From CAYNWH01 sp964400885 (lineage in GTDB: Bacteria; Patescibacteriota; Patescibacteriia; CAIXNZ01), in NCBI GenBank assembly GCA_964400885.1, contig CAYNWH010000009.1:1-34500 (forward strand): a stretch of 34,500 nt of DNA, read 5' to 3'. Under the pieces are notes generated by a model. That model saw nothing but the letters and a program-made list of their open reading frames with translations. It was not told where the DNA came from and did no database searches. This document shows, one piece after another, positions 1 to 7,827 of the stretch; the stretch's first letter is position 1, and the number at the start of each line of letters is the position of its first letter. The translations under genes were made by a program, and so were the position numbers.

Positions 1-1
1 G

Positions 2-73
2 TACCGCCAAGGGGAATCGAACCCCTGTTGCAAGGATGAGAACCTTGTGTCCTAGCCACTAGACGATGGCGGC
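2..73 (-). tRNA. tRNA-Glu (anticodon CTC)
   Basis: Read on the minus strand, the segment folds as a cloverleaf. The acceptor starts GCCGCCA and closes with TGGCGGT, which gives a G-U pair at 1-72. The anticodon stem is CAAGG/CCTTG around a TTCTCAT loop, so the anticodon is CTC and reads GAG. The T arm is AGGGG-TTCGATT-CCCCT. The discriminator is A. One C follows at the window edge, so whether CCA is encoded cannot be seen. Confidence 0.95.
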
Positions 74-77
74 AAAT

Positions 78-103
78 AAAAAAACACTATTTAAAATAGT
101 GTA
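78..103 (-). terminator. Intrinsic terminator after the GT-C gene
   Basis: On the minus strand CACTATTT pairs with AAATAGTG and is followed by a run of seven T. It lies about 30 nt after the stop of the 561-aa membrane protein and just before tRNA-Glu, so it probably ends the wall-gene run. Confidence 0.75.
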
Positions 104-131
104 GCAAAAAACATTGTTATTTTCAAACTGT

Positions 132-1817
132 TTAGCTCTCTATTAATATCAACCACTCATCTTCATAAACTCTCTGCCAACCGTCCAAATCTATTAATTC
201 CGGGTCTAAATCTAACCGAAGGGTCTTTCCGCCATTGGGAAAATTATCCACCCAGAAAAATAACGGGTAGGTATTGGTTTGCTTATCAAAATATAATAAT
301 AATGCGTTTATGTCTAAGTTTGACAATTCGGTTTTAAATTCATCAGGACTTTTCAAGCTGCTCAAATTTTTTACATTTTCTAAACGTTTAGAAAATAAAG
401 ATGCCTGATGCGAAAAACTGGCGTTATGAGCAATATAATAATTTAATGGTAAATAAGCATTGATTTCCGGCACCCCGCTAGAAAGCCAGTTTAAATCTTG
501 AAAATTGGATATTTTAGCTTCAATTATTTGAGCCAGCTCTTTAGCCCCGGGTGCTGACTGGTCATTTTTTAATTGTGCAAAAACATTGGCATTGCTAGCA
601 AAGTTATACATTGGCAATAATAATAATCCGACCAAGACAATTATCAATATTTTTTTAAATAGCCGGGAATATTTATCTGGTAATCTATTAAAAAAATAAA
701 TCACCCCATAGCTAGCTCCGATTGCCAAACACGCGCCGCCTAAAAATAAAAATGGTTTTGACGGCTGAAATGTTTTTCTTAAAAAAACAAAAGTTAAATA
801 ATTCACCAGTTGATAAAGATAACAAGAAGCCAATAAAACCAAATTGGCTTTGATAAATTTATTTTTTCTAAACAAAACCAAACTAATCAAACCGATTAGA
901 GACAAAAAACCTAACAATGAAAACTCAAACCAGGGCATGAACAAATTAAAATCCGAGGGAACTAAATAACCCGCCTGCCAATTTTCCACTCCTTCTTGCC
1001 AGAAACTATAGATCAAAGGGATTAAATAAATGGCAGAAATAATAAAAATTATTACCCCGGTTGTAACAATGCGGCCTATGCTTCTAAGCCTATTCTTATT
1101 AATTAAAGTAAGAATAAACAACGCCGGAATAATTATAAACCACCAAAAATAGTAAGTTAAAAAAAGCAGTCCGCCAATTATTCCAAAGAATAAATATTCT
1201 GTAATTTTAAATTTTTCACTATTCAAATTATCATAAAAATATCCCAACCAAATAACGCACAATAAGGCTGTTAGAAACTCATAAGGTTTTGTAATAATTA
1301 CAGAAAAAGGAATACTTACGAAAAAAATAAAAGGCAATATTATCCAAAACCAATCAGAGTTTATTATTTTTTCAATATCATTTTTAATCGCATAATATTT
1401 ATGCCATATATACGGTCCGATAAAAGTGATTACGATTGTTAACAATACCCCGATTTTGGCAGCATCTACTGCATTTGCGGTAAATAAACGCGCTAAAGTT
1501 CCTGTTACCCAAAAATACAAAGGAGGATAAAAGGGGGGCAAGCCTTGATAATAAAAATCATTTAAATATTGGCCGTGCAAAACCCTGGTTAAAAAAGCCA
1601 AAATAAATGTTTCATCGCCTTGAATCCCCCAAAAGGTTTTTTGCAATGAATAACTAAGGATAACGTAAAAAATAAAAAAACAACCAGTAATTAATATCAA
1701 ATAATATATAGGTTGTTTTTTATTCAGAAATACTAAAATCAAAAATATTACAAAACAAATAAGCAGTAATATTTTAAATCCTATAGTGAGCTGGGCTAAT
1801 GTTAAACTTATAAGCAT
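132..1817 (-). CDS. AftA-like GT-C membrane glycosyltransferase
   Basis: This 561-aa polytopic membrane protein has roughly 11-13 hydrophobic segments followed by a soluble C-terminal part (about residues 420-561). After the second segment, around residues 62-110, it carries WGIQGDE, then FLTRVL, then a stretch with DFYYQGLPPFYPPLYFW. This matches the pattern I know from the N-terminal region of AftA, the mycobacterial galactan arabinofuranosyltransferase (WRGDQ, YLTRF, LPxFYPxxxFW). GT-C enzymes of this type take sugars from polyprenyl-phosphate donors on the outer membrane face, with an acidic residue in the first loop, here within GDE. The gene is last in the run PBP, GxxExxY, murF, GT-C, 114 nt after murF, and a terminator follows. 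I infer transfer of a sugar, perhaps a pentose, to a wall or surface glycan. Donor and acceptor are unknown; another GT-C or GT39-type family is the alternative. Confidence 0.7.
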   Translation of the reverse strand: MLISLTLAQLTIGFKILLLICFVIFLILVFLNKKQPIYYLILITGCFFIFYVILSYSLQKTFWGIQGDETFILAFLTRVLHGQYLNDFYYQGLPPFYPPLYFWVTGTLARLFTANAVDAAKIGVLLTIVITFIGPYIWHKYYAIKNDIEKIINSDWFWIILPFIFFVSIPFSVIITKPYEFLTALLCVIWLGYFYDNLNSEKFKITEYLFFGIIGGLLFLTYYFWWFIIIPALFILTLINKNRLRSIGRIVTTGVIIFIISAIYLIPLIYSFWQEGVENWQAGYLVPSDFNLFMPWFEFSLLGFLSLIGLISLVLFRKNKFIKANLVLLASCYLYQLVNYLTFVFLRKTFQPSKPFLFLGGACLAIGASYGVIYFFNRLPDKYSRLFKKILIIVLVGLLLLPMYNFASNANVFAQLKNDQSAPGAKELAQIIEAKISNFQDLNWLSSGVPEINAYLPLNYYIAHNASFSHQASLFSKRLENVKNLSSLKSPDEFKTELSNLDINALLLYFDKQTNTYPLFFWVDNFPNGGKTLRLDLDPELIDLDGWQRVYEDEWLILIES

Positions 1818-1931
1818 AAACTAGAGCCTACGGTAATCCGAACGTGTCGCCTAAAACAAACATTCAAAGCTAAAAATTATCCTGATCACAGATCCCTTTG
1901 AGAAAAGAGGCCGTCGGTATAAATTAAAAAT

Positions 1932-3248
1932 TTATCTATTTTCCCATTCCTCTGTCTGCCGAACCAGAAGCTTTTTTGCTTTTAAGGGCTCGGCCATTAT
2001 TTCTTTAACGATTTTTTCCATTCTCATGCCTTGCGAACCCTTAACTAAAATCAAATCGCCTGATTGGATTAAATTTTGCACAAAAATACCGGCCTTTTCG
2101 TTATCTTCAAAACTCTCTATTTGCGATTTTAATAAACCGGCTTCTTCTGCTGACTGGGCAGTTAATTTTGATTCTGGCCCGACAGTAACTAAATAATCAA
2201 TACCGCTCTCCACAACTTTAAAGCCAATCTCGCGATGAGCCTCGTCTGAACGCTCGCCCAGTTCCAGCATATCGCCTAAAACTGCAATTTTTCTCTTGCC
2301 TTCAGGCAAATCAATCATTTTCAAAACTTCTAAAGCGGCTTTGGCTGCCAAAGGTGAAGAATTATAAGTATCATCAATGATTAAAGTATATTTAATACCG
2401 GCAATCAGTTTCATGCGGCCATTAGGCGAACGATACTGCCTCAAGGCCTCAGAAATATCAACCAGATTCATGCCATAAGCAATACCAACGCTAGTGGCAG
2501 CCAAAGCCGCATAAGCCTGTTGCTTGCCAAAACAATGGGGTAAAAAAACTGGCACAGTCGAACCTTCATAAGACACTTTAAAATTTGTACCCCAGATTTT
2601 GCACTCCCACTGATATTGAGTTTCGCAAAAATCCTGCTCCAAACCAGAGAAAAGCAATTCACCGGCCCTGACATTCGCCTCTTCGCTAAAGCCAAAAGTA
2701 ATCACCCTGGCTTTTAACTTATCTTTTATACTCAAAACATTTTCATCATCATAATTCAAAACCGCAAACCCCTCTTTGAGCAATTCTGTTACAACTTTTT
2801 CTTTTTCTTTTAAAACGCCTTTTAAATCCTTAAAAGCCTGCAAATGTGTTTCTGCTATTGCAGTCAAAACGCCGATTTTAGGCGGCACAAAATCAACCAA
2901 ATATTTTATATCGCCGACTTTATCAGCCCCCATTTCTAAAACTAAAATTTGAGGATAATCCTTATTTTTAAAAAGCAACAATTTACAAGCCTTATAAAAA
3001 ACTTTCAGCCAGCCCCAAAAAGAATGGCCGCCGGTTTTTATGCCGATTATAGTCAAGGGCACGCCAATTTCATTATTATAGCTTTTAATATTGCGGCGAA
3101 CATTATATTCAAATGATAAAACAGCAAAAATAGCTTCTTTAGCTGAAGTTTTGCCTACACTGCCGGTAATCCCAATAATCTCCGGCTTATATTCTTTTAA
3201 AATCTGACGGGAGAAAAAACGAAGTAAATTTTCCAATATTTTTAACAT
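1932..3248 (-). CDS. murF: MurF-type Mur ligase (UDP-MurNAc-tripeptide--D-Ala-D-Ala ligase)
   Basis: MurF adds D-Ala-D-Ala to the UDP-MurNAc-tripeptide in the cytoplasm, completing the peptidoglycan precursor. The 438-aa protein has the ATP loop GITGSVGKTS at about residue 27, LEMGADKVGDI of the central domain, the IDDTYNSSP motif at about 290, VLGDMLELG at about 325 and VKGSQGMRMEKIV near the C terminus, all typical of MurF. The usual N-terminal substrate-binding domain of about 80-100 residues is absent: only a short basic amphipathic helix precedes the P-loop. I recall this short form from other Patescibacteria. There is no Shine-Dalgarno at the ATG; the upstream spacer holds repeated TTAGTA motifs. 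It follows the PBP and a broken GxxExxY gene and precedes the AftA-like transferase, so it sits in a reduced wall cluster. Confidence 0.93.
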   Translation of the reverse strand: MLKILENLLRFFSRQILKEYKPEIIGITGSVGKTSAKEAIFAVLSFEYNVRRNIKSYNNEIGVPLTIIGIKTGGHSFWGWLKVFYKACKLLLFKNKDYPQILVLEMGADKVGDIKYLVDFVPPKIGVLTAIAETHLQAFKDLKGVLKEKEKVVTELLKEGFAVLNYDDENVLSIKDKLKARVITFGFSEEANVRAGELLFSGLEQDFCETQYQWECKIWGTNFKVSYEGSTVPVFLPHCFGKQQAYAALAATSVGIAYGMNLVDISEALRQYRSPNGRMKLIAGIKYTLIIDDTYNSSPLAAKAALEVLKMIDLPEGKRKIAVLGDMLELGERSDEAHREIGFKVVESGIDYLVTVGPESKLTAQSAEEAGLLKSQIESFEDNEKAGIFVQNLIQSGDLILVKGSQGMRMEKIVKEIMAEPLKAKKLLVRQTEEWENR

Positions 3249-3295
3249 ATATTTTATTACTTACTAAAATACTAATATTTACTAATATACGAATG

Positions 3296-3694
3296 TTATG
3301 GATATAAATTAAGAATTCTTTTAATTCTAACCCCTGAACCAGTAAATTGGGCCAAAACTCCTAAAGCTAAATCAGTAGCTACCAGATAATGATAAACCTG
3401 TTCTATATTAACTTTTCTAAAATAATCGCCCCTTTTTATTTCTAAAACTATTTTATTATCAATTAAAAAATCCAGAAAATAGCTGCCGACCTTAACATCT
3501 TTATATTTTAAAGGCACGTATAGTTCTTTTTTTACTTAAAAATTATTTTGTTTTAGCGCCTCACAAACTGCTAGTTGATGATATTTTTCCTTATGTCCTG
3601 GGCCTAATTTATTATAAACATCAAAAAGTATACCGTTTATTTTATAACTTAATTCAGGATAAATCAAATCATTTCTTTTTCTAATTAAATTCAT
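3296..3694 (-). pseudogene. GxxExxY family protein, interrupted by one in-frame stop
   Basis: Reading from the ATG at 3694 gives MNLIRKRNDLIYPELSYKI, then GPGHKEKYHQLAVCEALK and NNF, then a TAA codon, then in the same frame VKKELYVPLKYKDVKVGSYF and on to the normal end LNLYP at 3296. Both halves match GxxExxY proteins (YPELSYKI, VYNKLGPGHKEK, DFLIDNKIVLEIK, QVYHYL, RIKRILNLYP), a small predicted nuclease-fold family common in Patescibacteria with no settled role. A single change of AAA, CAA or GAA to TAA explains the break. The codon table is otherwise normal, so recoding is unlikely. The second half could be translated alone from a GTG at 3517 but would lack the N-terminal helices. The gene lies between the PBP and murF, in a place usually held by wall genes, and is flanked by TTCGTA/TTAGTA repeats. 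Confidence 0.8.
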
Positions 3695-3740
3695 ATCTTT
3701 CTATAATTAGTAAATTCGTATTTATTCGTAATTTCGTAAG

Positions 3741-5534
3741 TTAAAGAGCATCTGGCATCGCATGATAATAGTCTAAAATAAATTTTGCCAAACGGCCAAA
3801 TAATGGCGCCGTAGTAACAGAAGAAAAACTGCCTTTTTTAGGATTTTCAAACTTTAGAATCATGACAAATTTCGGATCTTTGATCGGCGCAAATCCAATA
3901 AAAGAATGGTTAGTTTTATTTGAATATACACCTCCTTCAGCAATCTGGGCAGTACCAGTTTTGCCAGCCACATAATAGCCCGGCACAGCAGCATCTTTAG
4001 CTTGTCCATTTTTTACCACTGAAACCAGCATACCTGTTAAAAGCGTGGCAGCTTTAGAGGAAATAATCTGTTGAGGTTTAGGTAAATTAGTTTTTATGAC
4101 CGTGCCATTAAACTCCCTAATTTCATCAACAATATGAGGCTTAACTAATTTACCCCCATTAGCAATAGCAGAAAAAGCCTGGACCATTTGCAATGGCGTA
4201 ACAGTAATCCCTTGCCCAAAAGAAGCTGTATCCTCATAAACTTCGCTCTTGCCATTTAAAGAACTAATATTGCCGGCGACTTCTGTATCAAGCTGGATGC
4301 CGGTTTTCTGGCCAAAGCCGAATTTTTCCAAATATTTCTGGAAATTTTTCTTGCCTATTTGTTGGACAGCAAAAATTGCGCCTGTATTCAATGATTTTTC
4401 CAAAACCTGCGTCATGGTCATTTTGCCATGCGCTTGCAAGTCAGCATTTTTGATAGTAAATTCATCTATTTTAACAAACCCATCATCAATATAAGTTGTT
4501 TCCGGTGTTATCACTCCGAGATCCAAACCAACAGCCATTGTAATAGGCTTAAAAATAGAGCCTGGTTCATAAGCCTCAAAAATCGCCCGATTATTATAAG
4601 CGCTAATATCATCTACCTGATTATATTGGTTAGGGTCAAAATCAGGATAAGAACACATAGCAATAATTGCGCCAGTTTCCGGATCCATAACCACAGCTGC
4701 TGCGCTGTTTGCTTCAATAATTTTGGCATGTTCATTTAATTGAGAACAAACTTCAAACTGGATAGTCTTATCCAAAGTTAAGACAATATCAGCTCCATCT
4801 TTAGCTCTGACAAATTTTTTTTCACTAATGGAAATCAAGTTGCCGGAGATATCTTTCTCAGACTGTATTTCACCTTGCTCACCAGCTAATTCCTTATCAA
4901 AATAACCTTCAATGCCATAAAGGCCTCTTTTTTGACTATTACTATCAAACCCTACAAAGCCCAGGACATCAGCACCAATATTTTTTTCCGGATAAAATCT
5001 AAAAGTTTCCTTACTAGACGTAAGGCCTTTAATGTTTAATTCTTTTATCATTTCCACCTGGCTGTCTTCAACTTTATGCATTAAAGGTTCATAAGGATCG
5101 TCCTTTTTAGACAACTTGGCAATTAATTCGTCTTTAAGAGCAGATTGTTTTTCCGGATCAGGCTCTAAAATCGGCGTTAATAAATCAGAGACCTCTGTTG
5201 GTTCAGCTTCCATAAATTTAGGCTGGGCATAAACCAAATTATAATCTTTATTAATCGCAATGGGATATAAGCTATCTTGATTATTAAGTGCAGAAAGGTC
5301 CTGATCTTTTAAATAAATTGAGCCTCTCTGAGGAAATAATTTCTGGTAAATTTCATGCTGGTCAGAAGCCAAGGCATAATAAAAATCAAATTTTAAAACC
5401 TGAAAATCAAAAAGCTTTAAAATAATTAATAAACTAAAAACTAGAAATAAAGCGGCCAAAAACTTTATGCGCGGCTCAAATTGCTTTTCCGGATGGTATT
5501 TCTTTTTTCTTTTCCAACGGGTTAAGTCTAACAT
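3741..5534 (-). CDS. ftsI: Class B penicillin-binding protein (FtsI/PBP2-type transpeptidase)
   Basis: This D,D-transpeptidase cross-links peptidoglycan outside the membrane. The 597-aa protein has a short basic cytoplasmic N terminus, one membrane segment (about residues 27-48), a non-catalytic dimerisation domain that starts near FPQRGSIYLKD, and a transpeptidase domain with all three active-site motifs. These are SIFK within EPGSIFKPITM (catalytic serine, about residue 327), SLN within EKSLNTGAIF, and KTGTAQ within AGKTGTAQIA. No PASTA domain or glycosyltransferase domain is present, and the length suits FtsI or SpoVD-type proteins. It is the first gene of the run leading to murF, which is an argument for the division enzyme FtsI over the elongation enzyme PBP2. 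There is no clear Shine-Dalgarno at the ATG. Confidence 0.92.
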   Translation of the reverse strand: MLDLTRWKRKKKYHPEKQFEPRIKFLAALFLVFSLLIILKLFDFQVLKFDFYYALASDQHEIYQKLFPQRGSIYLKDQDLSALNNQDSLYPIAINKDYNLVYAQPKFMEAEPTEVSDLLTPILEPDPEKQSALKDELIAKLSKKDDPYEPLMHKVEDSQVEMIKELNIKGLTSSKETFRFYPEKNIGADVLGFVGFDSNSQKRGLYGIEGYFDKELAGEQGEIQSEKDISGNLISISEKKFVRAKDGADIVLTLDKTIQFEVCSQLNEHAKIIEANSAAAVVMDPETGAIIAMCSYPDFDPNQYNQVDDISAYNNRAIFEAYEPGSIFKPITMAVGLDLGVITPETTYIDDGFVKIDEFTIKNADLQAHGKMTMTQVLEKSLNTGAIFAVQQIGKKNFQKYLEKFGFGQKTGIQLDTEVAGNISSLNGKSEVYEDTASFGQGITVTPLQMVQAFSAIANGGKLVKPHIVDEIREFNGTVIKTNLPKPQQIISSKAATLLTGMLVSVVKNGQAKDAAVPGYYVAGKTGTAQIAEGGVYSNKTNHSFIGFAPIKDPKFVMILKFENPKKGSFSSVTTAPLFGRLAKFILDYYHAMPDAL

Positions 5535-5569
5535 ACCTACATTTTAGCAAAAAATCCTAATAAAACGAA

Positions 5570-5592
5570 GGAGCCCCGCGCAGCGGGGCTCC
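5570..5592 (-). terminator. Strong intrinsic terminator after the SPFH gene
   Basis: A perfect ten-pair stem GGAGCCCCGC/GCGGGGCTCC with a three-base loop is followed on the minus strand by a T-rich stretch. It separates the SPFH transcription unit from the PBP/murF unit. Confidence 0.85.
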
Positions 5593-5624
5593 ATTATTTT
5601 ATCTTAATTTAACCGAAATTAGTC

Positions 5625-6377
5625 TTAATGTTCTTTGCTTTTATTATAACTCTCAAAAGCGCGTAAAATTTCTAAAGGCAGGGCAAAAACTACAGTATTA
5701 GACTGATCAGAAGAAATATCATTAAGAGAATTTAGAGTTCTTAAATGCAAAGCGCCTGGCGCTTTAGATAAGATATCGCCAGCTTTAGACAAATTTTCAG
5801 CTGCAATAACTTCGCCTTCAGCTTTAATAATCACTGCTCTTCTTTCTCTTTCTGCCTCGGCTTGTTTGGCCATTGTCCTTTTCATTTCTTCTGGCAAAAC
5901 AATGTCTTTTAAATCAACGGAATCTACTTTAATGCCCCAGGGATCTGTTAATTTATCCACTATTTCTTTAATCCTATTCGATACCTGATCGCGCTGGCTT
6001 AATAATTGATCTAAATCAACTTCACCAGCCACGTTTCTCATAGTAGTCTGAGCTAATTGGGAAACGGCATAATAAAAATTTTCCACTTCAATAATCGCTT
6101 TGGCTGCATCAGAAACTTTATAATAAATTACAGCATTAATCTGGCAGGAAACATTATCTTTGGTAATAGCTTCCTGATTCGGCACATCAACAGCTTTAAC
6201 TCTCATATCAACTTTTTTCATTTGCTGAAAAATCGGAATTACCAGCCGCCAGCCCTGTATTTTCGTACCAGTATATCTGCCCATAGTTAACATCACCCCC
6301 CGTTCATACTGATTTACTTGCCTCAAACTAGCCAAAAGCAAAATGACAAGTAAAACAATCAACCATAAATAAGGCAT
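5625..6377 (-). CDS. SPFH/Band 7 (stomatin-like, slipin) membrane protein
   Basis: The 250-aa protein starts with one hydrophobic segment (MPYLWLIVLLVILLLASL) followed by the slipin signature QVNQYERGVMLTMGRYTG. It then has the Band 7 core (about residues 30-185: VIPIFQQMKKVDMRVKAVDV, DNVSCQINAVIYYKV, VDSVDLKDIVLPEEM) and a helical region rich in A, E and R (KQAEAERERRAVIIKAEGE). Stomatin-like proteins form membrane-associated ring oligomers and are thought to scaffold or regulate other membrane proteins. Bacterial slipins often pair with an NfeD gene; none is present here. Two small genes of unknown role lie directly upstream (6414-6746 and 6797-7126) and a strong terminator follows. No Shine-Dalgarno is seen. 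Confidence 0.92.
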   Translation of the reverse strand: MPYLWLIVLLVILLLASLRQVNQYERGVMLTMGRYTGTKIQGWRLVIPIFQQMKKVDMRVKAVDVPNQEAITKDNVSCQINAVIYYKVSDAAKAIIEVENFYYAVSQLAQTTMRNVAGEVDLDQLLSQRDQVSNRIKEIVDKLTDPWGIKVDSVDLKDIVLPEEMKRTMAKQAEAERERRAVIIKAEGEVIAAENLSKAGDILSKAPGALHLRTLNSLNDISSDQSNTVVFALPLEILRAFESYNKSKEH

Positions 6378-6413
6378 AATTTTCCAAAATTAATAATTAA
6401 TAAAAAATTAAAT

Positions 6414-6746
6414 CTAAATTACAAAAACAAATAAAAGCACCGCGACAAAAGCGACTAAAATCGTTAAAAAAGTTGTTAAAATAGTTAAAACTGCCTGGCG
6501 ATATTTTTTCTGCAAAAAAAGATAAGCAGGATAGCCAAAGACAAAAAAGCCAGAAATAGCTGCGCTAAAAACTAGAAGTAATAAAACTGACAAAATAGCC
6601 AAAGTGCCGCCTGCTTGCTGGCTCATAAATGCATCTAAAAAATTCATCAGCAAAACGACTAAAATAACATAGGCTATTTCCGCTATGCCAGCGCCAATAC
6701 CCCACTTATAAACATCCTTTTTGTTAATTTGATTTTTGTTAAACAT
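6414..6746 (-). CDS. Small membrane protein, unknown function
   Basis: The 110-aa protein has a charged N terminus (MFNKNQINKKDVYKWG) and three strongly hydrophobic segments at about residues 16-38, 47-72 and 85-110. I do not recognise the family. It lies 36 nt upstream of the SPFH gene in the same direction and may be co-transcribed, so a membrane role connected to the SPFH protein is possible but unproven. The start is preceded by a tandem array of 7-nt units (CCAATNA then CTAATNA) running up to the ATG, with no Shine-Dalgarno. The length and frame are clean and the ORF has the codon use of its AT-rich neighbours. Confidence 0.75.
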   Translation of the reverse strand: MFNKNQINKKDVYKWGIGAGIAEIAYVILVVLLMNFLDAFMSQQAGGTLAILSVLLLLVFSAAISGFFVFGYPAYLFLQKKYRQAVLTILTTFLTILVAFVAVLLFVFVI

Positions 6747-6796
6747 AGATTAGTTATTAGTTATTAGTAATTAGTGATTGGTAATTGGAAAATATT

Positions 6797-7126
6797 TTAG
6801 GCAAATTGGGCAGTATCGATTTTCACCCAATTATCTTCTACTGGATCCAATTTATAAGCAAACAATGTTCTGACTTTCTCGGTTTCAGAAGTAATATAAT
6901 CGACCTTAGCACTCGTGCCCATGCGTTTGGAATAATGAGTCTTTTTATTAATAACTAAAGGCTTAACAACCATTTCTAATTTTATTTTACCTAAAGGGCC
7001 ATTAAAAACCAATTCCTCTCTTGTCCCTTCGCCTTGTTCACCTGATAATTCAAAAACTTGATTTTCAAAAACCTCGAAATTTTTATTGACCATTTCTTTA
7101 ATTTCTTCCCATTTGTCTTCTGTCAT
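6797..7126 (-). CDS. Hypothetical soluble protein
   Basis: The 109-aa acidic soluble protein begins MTEDKWEEIKEMVNKNFEV, predicted to be an amphipathic helix, and continues as alternating beta-type strands (EELVFNGPLGKIKLEMVVKP, RTLFAYKLDP). There is no signal peptide or membrane segment, and I recognise no catalytic motif. Its style matches small conserved proteins of Patescibacteria, though I cannot name the family. It lies between queH (34 nt upstream) and the small membrane protein (50 nt downstream), all on the minus strand, so it may belong to that run. The spacer before it is made of CACGAAAT-type repeats. Confidence 0.7.
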   Translation of the reverse strand: MTEDKWEEIKEMVNKNFEVFENQVFELSGEQGEGTREELVFNGPLGKIKLEMVVKPLVINKKTHYSKRMGTSAKVDYITSETEKVRTLFAYKLDPVEDNWVKIDTAQFA

Positions 7127-7160
7127 AGATTTATTGATTACTTAAATACAAAAAATATTA

Positions 7161-7748
7161 TCACGAAATGCCACGAAATTTTCGTGCTTTTTCGTGTGTA
7201 AAATTTCGTGGTTCAGCCTTCCTTGAAAACACGCAGCCGCAATAATCCTGCTTATACAATCCCATTTGCTTGGCCAGCCAGTCAGAGATCTGAATGCCAA
7301 ATTTCTTTTTAAAGTCTTCAGCCCAAAATTTTATTCTATATTTATCTTCAGCTTTGCGGCCCGCCTGCAAAACCTGAAAAGAATTTTTTTGCCTGCCCAT
7401 AGTCAAAGTTGTGGAAAACCAATCAAAATTGTGATCTCTGGCAAATTTCGCAACTTTTGCCAGACGATAAAAAAAACAAAAGTTGCAGCGTTCACCCCTT
7501 TCCGGCTCATTTTCATAGCCAGCAATAAATCTAAACCAATTTTCAGGGACATAATCAGCTTCAATGTAATCAATCTTCCGACGCTGGCAAAAATTTTTAA
7601 CTTCAGATAAGCGCTGTAAATATTCTTCTTCAGGAAAAATATTAGGATTAAAAAAATAAATAGTCAGATCAAAATTATCTAAAAGCTGATTAATTACATA
7701 AATACTGCAAGGCGCACAACAGACATGGAGCAATAATTTTTCTTTCAT
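7161..7748 (-). CDS. queH: Epoxyqueuosine reductase QueH
   Basis: QueH reduces epoxyqueuosine to queuosine at position 34 of tRNAs with GUN anticodons, using an iron-sulfur cluster. The 195-aa protein carries the QueH (DUF208) signatures LLLHVCCAPCS at the N terminus with the CC and C ligands, YFFNPNIFPEEEY, a central RCNFCFFYRL cysteine pair, and CGCVFS near the C terminus. I use the ATG at 7748; a TTG two codons upstream is possible. The last 15 or so residues, after CVFSRKAEP, are encoded by CACGAAA-type spacer repeats and look like a repeat-derived tail. This window contains a target tRNA, tRNA-Tyr with anticodon GTA. Confidence 0.93.
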   Translation of the reverse strand: MKEKLLLHVCCAPCSIYVINQLLDNFDLTIYFFNPNIFPEEEYLQRLSEVKNFCQRRKIDYIEADYVPENWFRFIAGYENEPERGERCNFCFFYRLAKVAKFARDHNFDWFSTTLTMGRQKNSFQVLQAGRKAEDKYRIKFWAEDFKKKFGIQISDWLAKQMGLYKQDYCGCVFSRKAEPRNFTHEKARKFRGIS

Positions 7749-7756
7749 AGCCAAGC

Positions 7757-7825
7757 TGTCATAGTGAGCCTAGTCGAACCATCAGCGATGCTAAAATGCC
7801 GCACTTCGACAAGCTCAGTGTGACA
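7757..7825 (-). repeat. REP-like imperfect inverted repeat
   Basis: Left arm TGTCATAGTGAGCCTAGTCG and right arm TTCGACAAGCTCAGTGTGAC are inverted copies with a few mismatches around a loop of about 25 nt. This TGAGC-TGTCGAA palindrome is a common dispersed spacer element in many Patescibacteria. It fills the gap between the holin-like gene and queH. Confidence 0.7.
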
Positions 7826-7827
7826 TT

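Noticed and set aside
1818..1931. Possible gene or RNA between murF and the GT-C gene
   Set aside because: The 114 nt have no open frame of note and no convincing hairpin.
3296..3694. Stop-codon reassignment as the reason for the in-frame TAA
   Set aside because: Known recoding in related phyla concerns UGA; here the stop is TAA, many other genes end in TAA, and the intact tRNA-Trp reads UGG only.
4249..4739. Two plus-strand frames opposite the PBP gene
   Set aside because: Antisense shadows of a clearly identified transpeptidase; no family features.
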